A DNA stretch of 6,985 nt from Nanobdellota archaeon (lineage in GTDB: Archaea > Nanobdellota > Nanobdellia > Pacearchaeales > GW2011-AR1), in assembly GCA_030689875.1 (NCBI GenBank), contig JAUYHR010000019.1:1-6985 (forward strand), read 5' to 3'. Position numbers and translations under genes: made by a program. The number at the start of each line of letters is the position of its first letter. Within the stretch, counting starts at the first letter, position 1. Positions 6,183-6,985 of this stretch are shown one piece after another. Under the pieces are notes generated by a model. It was given only the letters and a program-made list of their open reading frames with translations, searched no databases and was not told the DNA's origin.

Positions 6183-6764
6183 TTACTCTTTCTCAACAAT
6201 TTTTTCTTCTTTCTTTCCCTTCTCTTCAACTTTTTCTTTTCCCTTTTCTTTCTTTACTTCACCCTCTTCCTTTTTTTTATCTTCAACTTTTGGTTTTTCT
6301 TTTTTCCGATTATATTCAACCAAAGGCGTTTTCATTTCTTTTATTTCTTCAACAATAATTTTCCCGCCAGCTTTTTCAACTTTTTCTATTGCTGATTTAG
6401 AAGCGCTTTGGGCTGTGATTATAAATTTATTTTTAATTTCTCCGTCTCCGAGAATTTTATAGCTTGAAAGATTTAATTCTCCTGGTTTGTATTTTTCCTG
6501 AATCTCGCCGACATTTATTCTGTCTCTTTTATCTCTTTCTGTTCCTTTGCTTGTTATTCCCTGTTTTCCAAAATACCCGTGTCCATAAAGTTTTAATACA
6601 AGACTTTTTTTCTGGTCTCCTCTTTTTCCGGTTCCAGCCATTCCTTTTCCGCCTCGATGTCCGCTTCCTTTTGCTTTTTTTCTTGCTCCTTTTCCGCAAG
6701 TTCCCATATTTCTTCCATGATATCTTGAAGACTTTTTTCTTTTTTTATTTTTTTTAAAGCTCAT
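6183..6764 (-). CDS. rpl15: Ribosomal protein uL15 (L15) with long charged C-terminal tail
   Basis: This large-subunit protein binds 23S rRNA. The basic Gly-rich N-terminus, KKNKKRKKSSRYHG then GTCGKGARKKAKGSGHRGGK (21-40) and GMAGTGKRGDQKK (41-53), is the archaeal/eukaryotic form. The L15 signature spans about 102-134 (YKILGDGEIKNKFIITAQSA, then SKSAIEKVEKAGG). Archaeal L15 usually ends near residue 145-150. Here about 45 residues follow, of which the last 40 contain 17 Lys, 13 Glu and 1 Asp, with no hydrophobic core, so the tail is probably disordered. The ATG at 6764 is preceded by GGAG with a 9-base spacer. The gene lies 42 bases after uL30 and 3 bases before secY, the standard archaeal spc-operon order. 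Identity is certain; the role of the tail is unknown. Confidence 0.96.
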   Translation of the reverse strand: MSFKKNKKRKKSSRYHGRNMGTCGKGARKKAKGSGHRGGKGMAGTGKRGDQKKSLVLKLYGHGYFGKQGITSKGTERDKRDRINVGEIQEKYKPGELNLSSYKILGDGEIKNKFIITAQSASKSAIEKVEKAGGKIIVEEIKEMKTPLVEYNRKKEKPKVEDKKKEEGEVKKEKGKEKVEEKGKKEEKIVEKE

Positions 6765-6773
6765 TTTTTATTT

Positions 6774-6777
6774 CTCC
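6774..6777 (-). promoter_or_regulatory. Shine-Dalgarno GGAG for uL15
   Basis: In the 42-base gap after uL30 the minus strand reads TTTGGAGAAATAAAAAATG; GGAG lies 9 bases before the ATG at 6764. It supports this start and shows that operon-internal genes here use Shine-Dalgarno sites, unlike the singly promoted genes on the left. No TATA-like box at the right distance was seen in this gap. Confidence 0.65.
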
Positions 6778-6806
6778 AAATTTATTTTTGAAATTTTTGT
6801 TATCAT

Positions 6807-6985
6807 TTATAACATCCTCTCTATTAATTTATTAATTGCTTCTTTATTGTTTCCTAAAACTCCTTTTTTTACTCCAAAATGTTTTTTACTATCTATTCCT
6901 CCTCTAGGAGGATGCAATCTAAAAAAAGGCTTTAAATTTAGCTCTTCATATTTTTTTCCATTTAATATTCCTTCCATAATTTTTT
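6807..6985 (-). CDS. rpl30: Ribosomal protein uL30 (L30), C-terminal part (cut by window edge)
   Basis: The frame is open from the right edge to a TAA at 6807-6809 and gives 59 residues ending the protein. It reads KIMEGILNGKKYEELNLKPF, then FRLHPPRGGIDSKKHFG, VKKGVLGNN and a final helix EAINKLIERML. The FRLHPPRGG...GVLGNN...IN-x-LI-x-RM pattern is that of the archaeal/eukaryotic L30/L7 C-terminus, which is longer than bacterial L30. The internal ATG at residue 3 is not the start, because archaeal L30 is about 150 residues and the frame continues beyond the window. Its place before uL15 and SecY is the conserved archaeal order and supports the call. No clear terminator follows, so it is probably cotranscribed with uL15. 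Confidence 0.9.
   Translation of the reverse strand, partial: KIMEGILNGKKYEELNLKPFFRLHPPRGGIDSKKHFGVKKGVLGNNKEAINKLIERML

Noticed and set aside
6181..6320. Long pyrimidine-rich tract on the plus strand that resembles a simple repeat or terminator.
   Set aside because: It is the complement of GAA/AAA/GAG codons of the uL15 tail; no regular repeat unit or hairpin is visible.
5902..6462. Plus-strand open frame of 186 codons spanning the secY/uL15 junction.
   Set aside because: It is the reverse of the Lys/Glu-rich uL15 tail, giving a Ser/Phe-rich translation, and crosses two certain genes.
6464..6757. Plus-strand open frame of 97 codons opposite uL15, Phe/Leu-rich and membrane-like.
   Set aside because: Antisense of Lys/Arg codons naturally yields Phe/Leu runs; uL15 on the other strand is unmistakable.
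6768..6806. A 12-codon ATG-to-TAA frame filling the gap between uL30 and uL15, starting directly after the uL30 stop and in the same frame.
   Set aside because: It is far too short and A-rich, has no homology I recognise and no ribosome site of its own. It is most likely chance; readthrough of the uL30 stop is possible but nothing supports it.

Overview
The window looks like a compact, AT-rich archaeal genome, most likely a DPANN lineage of the Woesearchaeota/Pacearchaeota kind. The evidence is an archaeal-type ribosomal protein/SecY cluster (uL30-uL15-SecY), an archaeal DUF106 membrane protein, an archaeal prefoldin alpha subunit, an STT3/AglB-type oligosaccharyltransferase, TATA-box promoters placed for leaderless mRNAs, and very short or negative gene spacing. 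The lineage call is inference from gene content and style; no 16S gene is present.

Right half, minus strand, read from the right edge leftwards: the C-terminal end of ribosomal protein uL30 (6807-6985), uL15 (6183-6764), SecY (4788-6179), a DUF106/EMC3-like membrane protein (4032-4787) and prefoldin alpha (3632-4030). The last four genes are separated by 3, 0 and 1 bases, so they are very probably one transcript. Together they supply ribosome parts, the Sec channel, a putative Oxa1-superfamily insertase and a chaperone subunit, so the operon couples protein synthesis to membrane insertion and folding. Adenylate kinase, which I remember as a common gene between secY and the DUF106 gene in other archaea, is absent here.

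Centre, plus strand: one gene for a short ribose-1,5-bisphosphate isomerase/eIF2B-like protein (2838-3635). It converges on the prefoldin gene, and the two stop codons share a TTAA palindrome.

Left half, minus strand: a SpoIIM-family membrane protein (1901-2758), a DPAGT1/Alg7-like UDP-HexNAc:polyprenyl-phosphate transferase (875-1864) and the N-terminal part of an STT3/AglB oligosaccharyltransferase (1-839, cut by the window edge). The latter two are the first and last enzymes of lipid-linked N-glycosylation. Each of the three genes has its own TTTAAAWA box exactly 21 bases before the ATG and no convincing Shine-Dalgarno sequence, which indicates separately started, probably leaderless transcripts.

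No RNA gene, mobile element, CRISPR array or clear terminator was seen, and there is no gene-free stretch above 80 bases. I found no convincing undescribed system. The most notable points are the uniform leaderless promoters, the extended DUF106 protein, the charged tail on uL15 and the SpoIIM neighbour of the glycosylation genes.
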